Positions 1 to 7,429 of a DNA stretch of 16,383 nucleotides are shown one piece after another. The notes under the pieces are model-generated. The model saw only the letters and a list, made by a program, of their open reading frames with translations, did no database searches and was not told the origin of the DNA. This DNA comes from an uncultured Collinsella sp. (GTDB lineage Bacteria; Actinomycetota; Coriobacteriia; Coriobacteriales; Coriobacteriaceae): positions 1 to 16,383 of the forward strand of contig CAKUOD010000025.1 in NCBI GenBank assembly GCA_934668695.1, written 5' to 3'. The first letter of the stretch is position 1, and each line of letters begins with the position of its first letter. Both the position numbers and the translations under genes were made by a program.

Positions 1-1068
1 CTCGATTATGAGAAGGCCGAGAAGCTCCTGCGCCTGATGGGCGTCAAGGAGGAGAAGGCGATTCGTAACCTGCTGGGCTACGAGGACAACACCGCCGGCC
101 GCATCATGACCTCGGAGTTTGTCTCGCTGCCCGCCACGGCGACGGTCGGCGATGCCATCGAGGCGATTCGCAAACTCGACGAGGATTTTGAGAGTGTCTA
201 TTACGTCTATACCGAGGATCCGAGCGGCATGCTGACGGGCGTGCTTTCGCTGCGCACGCTGATCGTGGCCGACCGCGACGCCACGCTGGGCCAGCTCGCC
301 TATCGCGATCTGGTCTACGTGTCGCCCGACGAGGACCAGGAAGACGTGACGGACGAGATGACCAAGTACGACCTGGTTGCCATCCCTGTCTGCGACGAGA
401 ACCGTCATATCCTGGGTATCGTGACCTTCGACGACGCCATGGACGTTATCGCCGAGGAGCATCAGGAGGACTTGCAGATCGCCGGTGTCGGCTCGGGCGA
501 TAGCGCGTCGGACGACTCGACGAACGTGCTCAGCTGGTTCGTGCATCGTCAGTACTGGGTCGTCGTGTGGGGCATCGCCTCGTGCATTATGGCGACGGTG
601 CTGGGGACGGCGCTGGGCTCCGCGCATCTGGTGGTGTTCCCCATGTGCGCCATGCCGCTCGTGCTGCTGGCTGCCTCGCGCATGGTGTCGTTCGTCAAGA
701 ACTACTTCCTCGAGTACGACGGTCACGACGACGAGCCCAAACCGTACCTGGGATTCTTCTTCCAGAGCACGGGTATGGGCCTGATCCTTTCGCTTGTTAC
801 TTACCTGTGCGCGCAGCTGGTGCGCACCGCCGCGTTCCCCGATGCCTCTATGTTTGAGGAGCAGCTCTTTACCGGCTGCTTTAACATTGCCGCCATCATC
901 TGCCTGGTGGGCAACATGAGCGCCGTGATTTACCTGATGGTGCTGTTCTGGCGCGATGAGCACGACCTTAACACGTCTGGTACCGCCATGAACGTCATCG
1001 CCGTCATGATCTCGTGTGTGGCGTACTGCATCGCCGCGGTGCTGCTCACCATGTCAGTCATGGGTTAG
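1..1068 (+). CDS. MgtE-like CBS-domain membrane protein, 5' end missing
   Basis: The reading frame is open from base 1, so the start and most of the MgtE N-terminal domain lie outside the window; an internal ATG at 37 is not the start. What remains is the end of the helical MgtE_N domain (LLGYEDNTAGRIMT, a hallmark of the family), two CBS domains (codons about 35-155 of the visible frame) rich in Asp/Glu as in the Mg2+-sensing cytosolic part of MgtE, and then about five hydrophobic segments from codon ~185 to the end. The membrane part is odd: I cannot find the conserved P-x-x-x-GMGGN-x-G-x-Q signature of the MgtE pore domain or a clear pore Asp. It may therefore be a Mg2+ sensor or regulator with a diverged membrane domain and not a channel. 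It sits 8 nt upstream of the NRAMP-related gene, so the two are probably co-transcribed and co-translated. MgtE-related identity is secure; transport function is not. Confidence 0.85.
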   Translation, partial: LDYEKAEKLLRLMGVKEEKAIRNLLGYEDNTAGRIMTSEFVSLPATATVGDAIEAIRKLDEDFESVYYVYTEDPSGMLTGVLSLRTLIVADRDATLGQLAYRDLVYVSPDEDQEDVTDEMTKYDLVAIPVCDENRHILGIVTFDDAMDVIAEEHQEDLQIAGVGSGDSASDDSTNVLSWFVHRQYWVVVWGIASCIMATVLGTALGSAHLVVFPMCAMPLVLLAASRMVSFVKNYFLEYDGHDDEPKPYLGFFFQSTGMGLILSLVTYLCAQLVRTAAFPDASMFEEQLFTGCFNIAAIICLVGNMSAVIYLMVLFWRDEHDLNTSGTAMNVIAVMISCVAYCIAAVLLTMSVMG

Positions 1069-1076
1069 GTGGTCGC

Positions 1077-2339
1077 GTGCAAAACACGAAGCAAAAGGCG
1101 AGCACCAAGCAAAAGCTTACCATCGCCGCCATCTTTGGCGCTATGGGCCCCGGTCTGCTGGCGGCGCTTTCGGGTAATGACGCCGGCGGCATCGCTACGT
1201 ATTCCAGCGCCGGCGCCAGCTATGGTTACAAGATGCTCTGGATGCTTCCCGTCATGACCGTGCTGCTCATCGTGACGCAAGAGACTGCGGCGCGTTGCGG
1301 CTGCGTCACGGGTAAGGGCCTGGCGTCGCTCATTCGCGAGCGCTTTGGCGTGCGCAAGAGCGTGCTGGCCATGGCGGCGCTGCTGATCGCCAACACGGCG
1401 GTGACCATCTCGGAGTTCGCGGGTATCGCGAGCGGCCTTGCTCTGTTTGGCGTTCCGGCGAGCATCTCGGTGCCGCTCGTGGCGCTGCTGGTGTGGATGC
1501 TTACCATGTCGGGTAGTTTTCAGCGCATCGAGAAGATTTTGCTGCTGGTAAGCTGCGTGTTCGTGACCTATATCGTCGCCGCGTTTATGGCTGGTCCCAA
1601 CTGGGGCGAGGTCGCGGTCGACTTAGTCGTGCCCAACATTCAAAACGATCCCAACTACGTGTCGCTCGTGGTCGCAACGATCGGTACCACCATCGCCCCG
1701 TGGATGATTTTCCTGGCGCAGAACAACGTGGTCGATAAGAACGCGGGCGAGGACGACATCGTGCTGCAGCGTATCGATACCGTAAGCGGCTCGATTGCTG
1801 CCGATATCATCGCCGGCTTCATTATCATCACGACCGGTACGGTGCTGTTCCCGGCGGGTATTCAGATTAGCGATGCTGCTGACGCCGCCCGTGCACTGGA
1901 GCCTATCGCGGGCCAGTGGTCCACGGTGCTGTTTGCCTCTGGTTTGGTTGCGGCGAGCTTTTTGGCTGCGTGCGTGCTGCCGGGTGTTACGTCCAGCGCC
2001 ATCTGCGAGGCTTTTGGCTGGGAGCGCGGTGCCGATCGCAGCTGGGACGAGGCTCCGGTCTACCGCGGCATCATTACGGCCATTATCGGCATCTCGGCCG
2101 TGCTGGTGCTTATGCCCGGCGTCGATCTGTTCCAGATTATGATGACCTCGCAGGTCATTAACGGTGTGCTACTGCCTGTGGTTCTGGTGTTTCAGGTAGT
2201 TATTGCCGCCGATCGACACATTATGGGTGCCAACCGCAACGGCCGCGTATGGAACGTACTCACGTGGGCGACTATCGGCGTGATTACGGTGCTGACGGTC
2301 GTCATGTTTGTGCTGCAGGCGATGGGTTACAGCGCTTAA
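1077..2339 (+). CDS. NRAMP-related divalent metal transporter, probably Mg2+ type (NRMT-like)
   Basis: This is a 420-residue, roughly 11-helix membrane protein of the NRAMP/SLC11 superfamily. I chose the GTG at 1077 because it follows the mgtE-like stop by 8 nt and places a short basic N-tail before helix 1; an upstream in-frame ATG (1014) would overlap the previous gene by 55 nt. Helix 1 carries GPGLLAALSGNDAGG at residues ~24-38. This aligns with the family's DPGN metal site but reads D35-A-G-G, keeping the Asp and losing the Asn. Helix 6 carries T-I-A207-P-W where classical Mn/Fe transporters have M-P-H, so the soft-metal Met is missing. Loss of that Met with retention of the helix-1 Asp is, as I recall, what separates the Mg2+-transporting NRMT clade, characterised from Eggerthella lenta, from Mn2+/Fe2+ NRAMPs. 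Pairing with an MgtE-like CBS protein supports Mg2+. Family is secure; substrate is inferred. Confidence 0.88.
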   Translation: MQNTKQKASTKQKLTIAAIFGAMGPGLLAALSGNDAGGIATYSSAGASYGYKMLWMLPVMTVLLIVTQETAARCGCVTGKGLASLIRERFGVRKSVLAMAALLIANTAVTISEFAGIASGLALFGVPASISVPLVALLVWMLTMSGSFQRIEKILLLVSCVFVTYIVAAFMAGPNWGEVAVDLVVPNIQNDPNYVSLVVATIGTTIAPWMIFLAQNNVVDKNAGEDDIVLQRIDTVSGSIAADIIAGFIIITTGTVLFPAGIQISDAADAARALEPIAGQWSTVLFASGLVAASFLAACVLPGVTSSAICEAFGWERGADRSWDEAPVYRGIITAIIGISAVLVLMPGVDLFQIMMTSQVINGVLLPVVLVFQVVIAADRHIMGANRNGRVWNVLTWATIGVITVLTVVMFVLQAMGYSA

Positions 2340-2359
2340 CGCTCCTTTTTGCTTCCGGA

Positions 2360-2392
2360 CAGGCCGCAGCGATGGGCTGCGGCCTGTTTTTT
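2360..2392 (+). terminator. Rho-independent terminator of the metal-transport operon
   Basis: A perfect 11-bp GC-rich stem pairs 2360-2370 with 2376-2386 around a 5-nt loop and is followed by six T (2387-2392). It starts 20 nt after the transporter stop codon. Confidence 0.92.
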
Positions 2393-2421
2393 GCTTGCTA
2401 CAGGGGGTTAGTTATACGGTA

Positions 2422-2651
2422 GTGGGCAAAAAATGCCAAATATGAGTACAGTTGCTAAGACGATAGCATTTACGGCTAGGAAGATAATAGACATAACTCA
2501 TAGTTCGTTCATTAAAACTTGCTTCAACAGGCCTTGAACCAGGCAGGTTGGTCGCTCTAGGGGTTTGCAGGGGGCGCTTAGACGTCGTTTTGGGCGATTT
2601 AGCCTGCTACTAAAATGGTAACAGTACTCATATTTGCCCTTTTTTGCCCAC
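2422..2651. mobile_element. MITE-like element with 32-bp terminal inverted repeats
   Basis: The left arm 2422-2453 (begins GTGGGCAAAAAA) and the reverse complement of the right arm 2620-2651 match at 29 of 32 positions. They enclose about 166 bp with no open frame or visible domain, for 230 bp in all. The interior is more AT-rich than the neighbouring genes. There is no clean target-site duplication: GGT lies just outside each arm, and ACGGT occurs at 2416-2420 and 2650-2654, but the latter overlaps the arm. The size and long terminal repeats fit a non-autonomous transposon remnant. A structured RNA with a long closing stem is the alternative. Confidence 0.55.
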
Positions 2652-2669
2652 GGTCCTTCGACACGAGGT

Positions 2670-2714
2670 AAAAAGCCGCCCCTGGACTGGAATTGACAGC
2701 CCAGGGGCGGCTTT
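2670..2714 (-). terminator. Terminator of the minus-strand acyltransferase gene
   Basis: A perfect 14-bp stem pairs 2672-2685 with 2701-2714 around a 15-nt loop. On the minus strand it ends in a T run (complement of AAAAA at 2670-2674). It lies 60 nt beyond the stop codon of the acyltransferase gene. Confidence 0.85.
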
Positions 2715-2730
2715 CGCTTGTCGCAGGAGT

Positions 2731-2772
2731 GTCCCCAAGTGCCGGCCGAAAAGGAACGTCCCCAAGTGCCGG
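2731..2772. repeat. Two direct copies of GTCCCCAAGTGCCGG between gene and terminator
   Basis: The identical 15-mer GTCCCCAAGTGCCGG occurs at 2731-2745 and 2758-2772, a 27-nt period, separated by CCGAAAAGGAAC. The second copy ends one base before the stop codon of the acyltransferase gene, so on the transcript the repeats lie directly after the coding region and before the terminator. I associate this repeat with intergenic regions of Collinsella from memory; its role is unknown. Confidence 0.75.
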
Positions 2773-2773
2773 G

Positions 2774-5011
2774 TTATTTGTCGGTACCCAGCTTGTGTGG
2801 CTTGTAGGCGAGGGCGTTGACCAGCGCGTCGGCGGCGGATTTGACGGCTGCCGGCTGTGGATCGTTGACGTGGTCCTCGGGATGCACGGGTAGGTCCTTC
2901 TTGACGGCATCGTGGATCAGGTTGAGGTACTCGGCCACGCCGGTGGTCGACAGGTGCGTGCCGTCGCCATCGAACAGGTCGTTGCGGTTGGCGCTGTACC
3001 CGTACCAGTCGATAACTCGCACATTCTTGTAGCGCGTGGCGGCGTTGGCGATGGCCTGGTTGGTCGAGCCAACCCACGGCTGCGGGCTGCGCGTGTTTAC
3101 AAACACGACAATGCGCTGCTCGCCGGCGTCTGCCATGATCGCGTCGACTTGGGCGTCCGTTACCAAACCGTTGGTGCCCAGGGCAAAGACTACAATCTTG
3201 CCGGCAAGGTTCTGCTGGATATAACCCTCAAATGTCGCGCGGCCCGCATCGAACTGGCGGCCCTTTTCGGCATCGATATGGCTGTGCGGGAACACGCCAT
3301 CAAAGGCGTCCACGGCACGTAGCGACACGGAATCGCCGATCATGAGCAGGTCGTAGGAGCCATCGGGGAAGCCATCGTTGTCCTTGTCGGTGTCGTCGGC
3401 TGCCTGTTGGTCCGTGGGCGCAGCGTTTTTAGCTTCCTTGTTGAGGACTTCGGCGCCCTCGCCACTCAGCGCGGAGGTTTCCGGCACAAAGACCAGACCG
3501 CCCAGCGCGATGACAAGCACGATGCCGCAAGTGGCACACGCGGGAATATGCGAGCGCACCCAGTTGGCGGGCGTGGTGGTGCCATCGCGGAACTCGGACA
3601 CGGTACGGCCGAAGGCGCCCTTCCTAAACGGCGTCTCGATAAAGCGGTAGGAGCATTCGGCCACGGCTACCACCAGCAGTACCTGCAAAATATACTGCCA
3701 CCAGGGCGTATCGTTAATGTTGGCAACCGGGTTCATGAGCAGCAACAGCGGATAGTGCCACAGGTAGATGCTGTAGGAGCGCTTGCCAACCCATACGAGC
3801 GGCTCGGCGGATAGCGCGCGGGCCACCATTCCCTGGGGCTGCACGCAGGCCGCGATGACCATGAGCGTGAGGATGGAGCACAGCAGCGTGCCGCCGCGAT
3901 ACTGGAACGCGGTGTAGCCGTTGGTGAGTGCGACCATAGCGGCGAGGCCAATCAGGCCTACAACGCCCAACACATCGATGGATGCGGGCGAGGACCAAAA
4001 ACGCACGAGGGCACTCGGCTGCATCGGGGCGGTCTCGGCTGCATCGTCGGCCGTCGTGCTCTGCTTGTCTTCGGCATTCTTGTCGTACTTGGCGACGAGG
4101 CGGTCGAGCCCCAGGCGACGCGCGAGGCGCACCGGCGCCAGGTCGCGATCGGGGATAAAGGCCATCCAGGCACCCAGCAGCAGCGAGAACACGCGGGTGT
4201 CGGTGCCGTAGTACACGCGGCTGGGATCGGCGGCGGGGTTGTAGAGCACCATCATGGCGACGGCGGAAACCGCGGCAAGGCCCAGAACCACGCGGCGCGT
4301 GTTGGGTTTGCTCACATGCATGGATACCATGGCAAACAGCAGCGGCGGCCAGATGAGGTAGAACTGCTCCTCAATGGCGAGCGACCAAAAGTGCGTGAGC
4401 GGCGAGGGATCGCCCAAGGCGTTGAAGTACGAGACGTCCTGCGCAATCTGCCACCAGTTGTTGAAGAACAGCAGCGACGGCAGGATGTCGGGACGCATCT
4501 TGGTGAGCATCACGTGGTTAAAGATCGTGCACAGCGCGCAGGTCACGAACACTACCGTTACCACGGCGGGGAACAGGCGGCGGATGCGGCGAATCCAGAA
4601 GCTCTTGAGGTCGATGCGTCCGGTCTTGGCGACTTCGTTGAGCAGCAGGCGCGTGATTAGATAGCCCGAAAGCACAAAGAAGATCGTGACGCCGAGCAGG
4701 CCGCCCTGAGCCCACGTGAGGTTAAGGTGATAGAGCACCACCGCGACGACGGCGAGCGTACGCAGGCCGTCGAGCGCGGGAATGTAACGGGATTTGGGGC
4801 GAGCGGTCGTCTGCTGGTCGGTAGCGGGCGAGCGTGTGGCGCCGGTGTTGGTCTTGGCTGCATGGGAGCCCTTGTTGGTGGGCGTTCGATGCGGGCTCGG
4901 GCCGCGTCGCGACTCGCCGGTGCGGCGGTCGGCGCGCGGGCGTTCGTGCGGCGCCGGCTCGTTGCCCGTGCGGCGTCGACCGCGTGGGCTCGATTGTGGG
5001 AATTGTTCCAT
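2774..5011 (-). CDS. Membrane O-acyltransferase: acyltransferase-3 domain fused to SGNH domain (OafA/YrhL type)
   Basis: This is a 745-residue protein. Residues 1-76 form a very basic, Arg/Pro/Thr-rich, probably disordered cytosolic tail. Residues ~77-500 are the ten-helix acyltransferase-3 domain: IPALDGLRTLAVVAVVLYH with the conserved His95, then GVTIFFVLSGYLIT and the R-R-I-R-R-L-F-P motif at ~141-148. After a last membrane helix and an acidic linker comes an extracytoplasmic SGNH domain with GDSV (Ser561), GTNG (~612-615) and DGTH (Asp683, His686), so all catalytic blocks are present. Members of this architecture carry acyl groups, usually acetyl, across the membrane onto peptidoglycan, teichoic acid or surface polysaccharide. 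The acceptor cannot be read from the sequence. A cytosolic loop near residues 295-340 is long and charged. The gene stands alone, diverges from the ribokinase gene, and ends at its own terminator. The start is the only ATG ahead of the basic tail; a shorter start is possible because the tail is not conserved. Confidence 0.9.
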   Translation of the reverse strand: MEQFPQSSPRGRRRTGNEPAPHERPRADRRTGESRRGPSPHRTPTNKGSHAAKTNTGATRSPATDQQTTARPKSRYIPALDGLRTLAVVAVVLYHLNLTWAQGGLLGVTIFFVLSGYLITRLLLNEVAKTGRIDLKSFWIRRIRRLFPAVVTVVFVTCALCTIFNHVMLTKMRPDILPSLLFFNNWWQIAQDVSYFNALGDPSPLTHFWSLAIEEQFYLIWPPLLFAMVSMHVSKPNTRRVVLGLAAVSAVAMMVLYNPAADPSRVYYGTDTRVFSLLLGAWMAFIPDRDLAPVRLARRLGLDRLVAKYDKNAEDKQSTTADDAAETAPMQPSALVRFWSSPASIDVLGVVGLIGLAAMVALTNGYTAFQYRGGTLLCSILTLMVIAACVQPQGMVARALSAEPLVWVGKRSYSIYLWHYPLLLLMNPVANINDTPWWQYILQVLLVVAVAECSYRFIETPFRKGAFGRTVSEFRDGTTTPANWVRSHIPACATCGIVLVIALGGLVFVPETSALSGEGAEVLNKEAKNAAPTDQQAADDTDKDNDGFPDGSYDLLMIGDSVSLRAVDAFDGVFPHSHIDAEKGRQFDAGRATFEGYIQQNLAGKIVVFALGTNGLVTDAQVDAIMADAGEQRIVVFVNTRSPQPWVGSTNQAIANAATRYKNVRVIDWYGYSANRNDLFDGDGTHLSTTGVAEYLNLIHDAVKKDLPVHPEDHVNDPQPAAVKSAADALVNALAYKPHKLGTDK

Positions 5012-5104
5012 AAAACATCATCCAATGACGAGAATAATCAGCACATATTCATTGTAGCTGCCTGCTCCTGTGAATGCTTGCTGCTGGCGCAACCTCAAGG
5101 GCGC

Positions 5105-5134
5105 GTTCACATCAAAGTGAACTAAAGTTATAGG
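5105..5134 (+). promoter_or_regulatory. Promoter with overlapping GTTCAC-N6-GTGAAC operator for the nucleoside operon
   Basis: A sigma-70-type promoter reads TTCACA (5106-5111, five of six to consensus), a 17-nt spacer, then TATAGG (5129-5134). The inverted repeat GTTCAC (5105-5110) and GTGAAC (5117-5122), with a 6-nt gap, covers the -35 box and half of the spacer, the position of a repressor operator. A small hairpin, GTGCG-AAAG-CGCAC (5136-5149), follows near the expected transcript start. Confidence 0.55.
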
Positions 5135-5197
5135 GGTGCGAAAGCGCACAATCGACGGCCGACGGTGGGCATAAGGCCCGCAGATGAGGAGGTTTCC

Positions 5198-6160
5198 ATG
5201 GCAGATCGCGGCATCGTTGCGGTGTTCGGCAGTATGAACATGGACCTTTCGGTGGCGTGTGAGCGCATGCCGCGCGCGGGCGAGACCGTTGGCGGTAGCG
5301 GTTTTATCACCAATGCCGGCGGCAAGGGCGCCAACCAGGCCGTAGCCGCCGCACGCATGGGTGCGCGCACGTGCATGATCGGCGCGGTCGGGCGCGATGC
5401 GTTTGGCGATGCGCTCGTGGCGGGCCTCCAAGATGCCGGCGTGGGCGTTGAGTTTGTGGCGCGTCGCGACGACGTGGAGACCGGCACCGCGACCATCATT
5501 CGTTGCGAGGGCGACAATCGCATCGTGCTGTCGCCGGGCGCTAACCATGCGCTTGCGGGCGAGGACGTGGCCTGCGCGCTGCGCTATATGGTGGCTGACG
5601 AGCTCGATGGCGATGTCTGCGAGCTTGCCCCGGCGGCCGGCAGCGTCTTTGTCGCCCAGGGCGAATGCGACCTGATGGCAACGGCTGCGGCGCTCTCTTG
5701 CGCCCACGGGCTGGGGTTCTATACGGTTTTTAACCCGGCGCCTGCCTGCAATCTGCCGGCAGGAGCGTGGCCCGCGGTCGACTTGGTCTGTCCCAACGAG
5801 ACCGAATGCCAGGTGCTGACAGGTATTCTGCCCGCAGACGACGAGAGTTGCGTCGCCGCACTCAATGCCCTGCTCGCCAGGGGCGCCGGGGCCGCGGTCA
5901 TTACGCTGGGCGGTGCCGGTTCGGTTACGCTCGGCGATGATGGCGAGCTGCTGCGCATGCCGGCGCTTTCGAGCGCGGTGGTCGACACCACGGCTGCGGG
6001 CGACACGTTTATCGGCGCGCTTGCAGCGGCTCGTCTAGAGGGCCTGCCGCTTTTTGAGTGCATGGCCGCGGGCGCTCGCGCCTCGGCGGTGACGGTGTCG
6101 CGCTTGGGCGCGCAGCAATCGATTCCCACGCGCGCCGTAGTTGAACATTGGTTTGGTTAA
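5198..6160 (+). CDS. rbsK: Ribokinase-family (PfkB) sugar kinase
   Basis: This 320-residue PfkB-fold kinase most likely phosphorylates ribose to ribose 5-phosphate in the cytoplasm. It has the N-terminal GSMNMDL strand (residues 11-17), the sugar-binding loop GGKGANQA at 41-48, the NPAPA strand, the PNETE motif typical of ribokinases, and the C-terminal anion-hole motif D-T-T-A-A-G-D-T-F with catalytic base Asp269. The start at 5198 is chosen because AGGAGG (5187-5192) stands 5 nt upstream; an in-frame ATG at 5165 lacks such a site. About a dozen residues near 132-142 look like a small insertion. A nucleoside hydrolase follows 30 nt later, which makes ribose freed from nucleosides the natural substrate. 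Another sugar of the PfkB group, such as deoxyribose, cannot be excluded. Confidence 0.88.
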   Translation: MADRGIVAVFGSMNMDLSVACERMPRAGETVGGSGFITNAGGKGANQAVAAARMGARTCMIGAVGRDAFGDALVAGLQDAGVGVEFVARRDDVETGTATIIRCEGDNRIVLSPGANHALAGEDVACALRYMVADELDGDVCELAPAAGSVFVAQGECDLMATAAALSCAHGLGFYTVFNPAPACNLPAGAWPAVDLVCPNETECQVLTGILPADDESCVAALNALLARGAGAAVITLGGAGSVTLGDDGELLRMPALSSAVVDTTAAGDTFIGALAAARLEGLPLFECMAAGARASAVTVSRLGAQQSIPTRAVVEHWFG

Positions 6161-6190
6161 ACGATAAAGACGGAGAAGCGGAGTAGAACA

Positions 6191-7165
6191 ATGGCAACCA
6201 AGAAGCTGATCCTTGATCTGGATATGGGCGTGGACGACGCGATGGCGCTCGCCTATGCCATCGCGAGTCCCGAGGTGGAGCTCGTGGGCATTACCACGTG
6301 CTTTGGCAACGTGCGCGTTGAGCAGTCGGCACATAACTGCCTGGCGGTGCTCGACCTGCTGGGCCGTCCCGAGGTGCCGGTGTACCTGGGTGCTGATCGC
6401 CCCATTAAGGCGACCGAGCCCTATACGCCGCCGGCGTCCACCACGCTCATCCACGGCAAAAACGGCATTGGCGGCGCGAGCGTGCCCGCGTCGCCGTACG
6501 AGCCGGTGGGCGCGACGACAGCCGAAGGCAATGCGGCGGTCGACTATCTGATCGATGCCGCACGCACTTATGGACCCGACCTGGTCTATGTGGCGACCGG
6601 CCCGCTCTCAAACCTGGCACTTGCCCTGGAGCGCGATGCGGCGGCGATGATGTCTATTGGCCGCGTGGTGGTGATGGGCGGCGCCCTTACCGTGCCTGGC
6701 AACGTGAGCGCAGGTGCCGAGGCCAACATGGCGAGCGACCCCGAGGCCGCCGACGCGGTGCTGCGCTCGGGCCGTAAGCTCACCATGGTTGGTCTGGACG
6801 TGACGCATCGCGTGGTGCTTACGCGTCGCGATGTCGCCGGTTGGACGGGTTCGGGCACCATGGCCGGTTGCGCGTTTGCGAGCATGGTCGAGCACTACAT
6901 TGGCTCGTACGAGATGAACGCCCCTTACCTGGGCGGCTGCGCGCTGCACGATCCGCTTGCCGTTGCCGTGGCGATTGATCCCACGCTCGTGGGCGCGCTC
7001 GGTTGCAACTTGCGCGTCGACCTGCTCGGCGAGTATCGCGGCCGCACTATCTGCGACGAGCGCCGCGTGGCCGACCCGGACAAGAGCGCCCTTGTGGCGC
7101 TAACCGTGGACGCCCCGCGCTTCCTCGCGGAGTTCAAGGCACGCATGGCTCACGTCTTGGGCTAA
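6191..7165 (+). CDS. Inosine-uridine preferring nucleoside hydrolase
   Basis: This 324-residue enzyme cleaves the N-glycosidic bond of ribonucleosides to give base and ribose. The Ca2+-binding Asp cluster near the N-terminus is present in the D-x-D-x-x-x-D-D form (D9, D11, D15, D16). GPLSNLALAL near 137-146, the N-x-S-A-G-A-E-A-N segment near 173-181 that binds ribose, and HDPLA with the last Ca2+ ligand Asp254 are also present. Length is normal for the family and there is no signal peptide, so it is cytoplasmic. It lies 30 nt after the ribokinase gene and before a terminator, forming a two-step pathway: nucleoside to ribose to ribose 5-phosphate. Which bases it prefers cannot be decided from the sequence. 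Confidence 0.92.
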   Translation: MATKKLILDLDMGVDDAMALAYAIASPEVELVGITTCFGNVRVEQSAHNCLAVLDLLGRPEVPVYLGADRPIKATEPYTPPASTTLIHGKNGIGGASVPASPYEPVGATTAEGNAAVDYLIDAARTYGPDLVYVATGPLSNLALALERDAAAMMSIGRVVVMGGALTVPGNVSAGAEANMASDPEAADAVLRSGRKLTMVGLDVTHRVVLTRRDVAGWTGSGTMAGCAFASMVEHYIGSYEMNAPYLGGCALHDPLAVAVAIDPTLVGALGCNLRVDLLGEYRGRTICDERRVADPDKSALVALTVDAPRFLAEFKARMAHVLG

Positions 7166-7177
7166 GTGCTTCCCACA

Positions 7178-7214
7178 CCCCGTCTCAAGTAGCTAATTTG
7201 GGACGGGGCTTTTT
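7178..7214 (+). terminator. Terminator of the ribokinase-nucleoside hydrolase operon
   Basis: An 11-bp stem with one G-T pair joins 7178-7188 to 7198-7208 around a 9-nt loop, followed by five T (7210-7214), 12 nt after the hydrolase stop. The loop region GTAGCTAA (7189-7196) is the exact complement of TTAGCTAC just past the T run (7213-7220). Confidence 0.88.
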
Positions 7215-7292
7215 AGCTACCTTGGGGGCTAAAAAAGATAAATTGCATCGTTCCAAATGAGTGCATAATTGCGTAATTTATAGAACTAGCTG

Positions 7293-7320
7293 CTGTAAAC
7301 AGATTAAACTCCGTTTACAG
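7293..7320 (+). promoter_or_regulatory. Inverted repeat CTGTAAAC-N12-GTTTACAG upstream of the ROK kinase
   Basis: Perfect 8-bp arms lie at 7293-7300 and 7313-7320, with a further TAAAC at 7305-7309 inside the gap. The surrounding AT-rich stretch (7215-7429) is the only room for the promoter of the kinase gene; I could not assign -35/-10 boxes with confidence. The same half-site recurs before the LacI gene at 8519 and the isomerase gene at 16159, so it is a candidate operator of a shared regulator. Confidence 0.5.
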
Positions 7321-7429
7321 TCTAAAAGCGACCGTTAACCAAATACTTGGCCTTGTCTGGAATTCTCTGTGTTTGCATGGACGGGATGGTCTGCCGATAT
7401 TGACGTATCGGCGCAGAAGCGGAGGCAGC

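Noticed and set aside
1014..1076. Upstream ATG start for the NRAMP-related gene
   Set aside because: It would overlap the MgtE-like gene by 55 nt and add a Cys/Arg/His-rich leader unlike the family; the GTG at 1077 fits better.
2416..2654. ACGGT on both sides of the inverted-repeat element as a target-site duplication
   Set aside because: The right copy overlaps the last two bases of the repeat arm and the left copy is one base away from its arm, so it is not a clean duplication.
5018..5707. 229-codon minus-strand open frame over the ribokinase gene
   Set aside because: It covers the ribokinase start and promoter, has no ribosome site or domain, and is a mirror of the coding strand.
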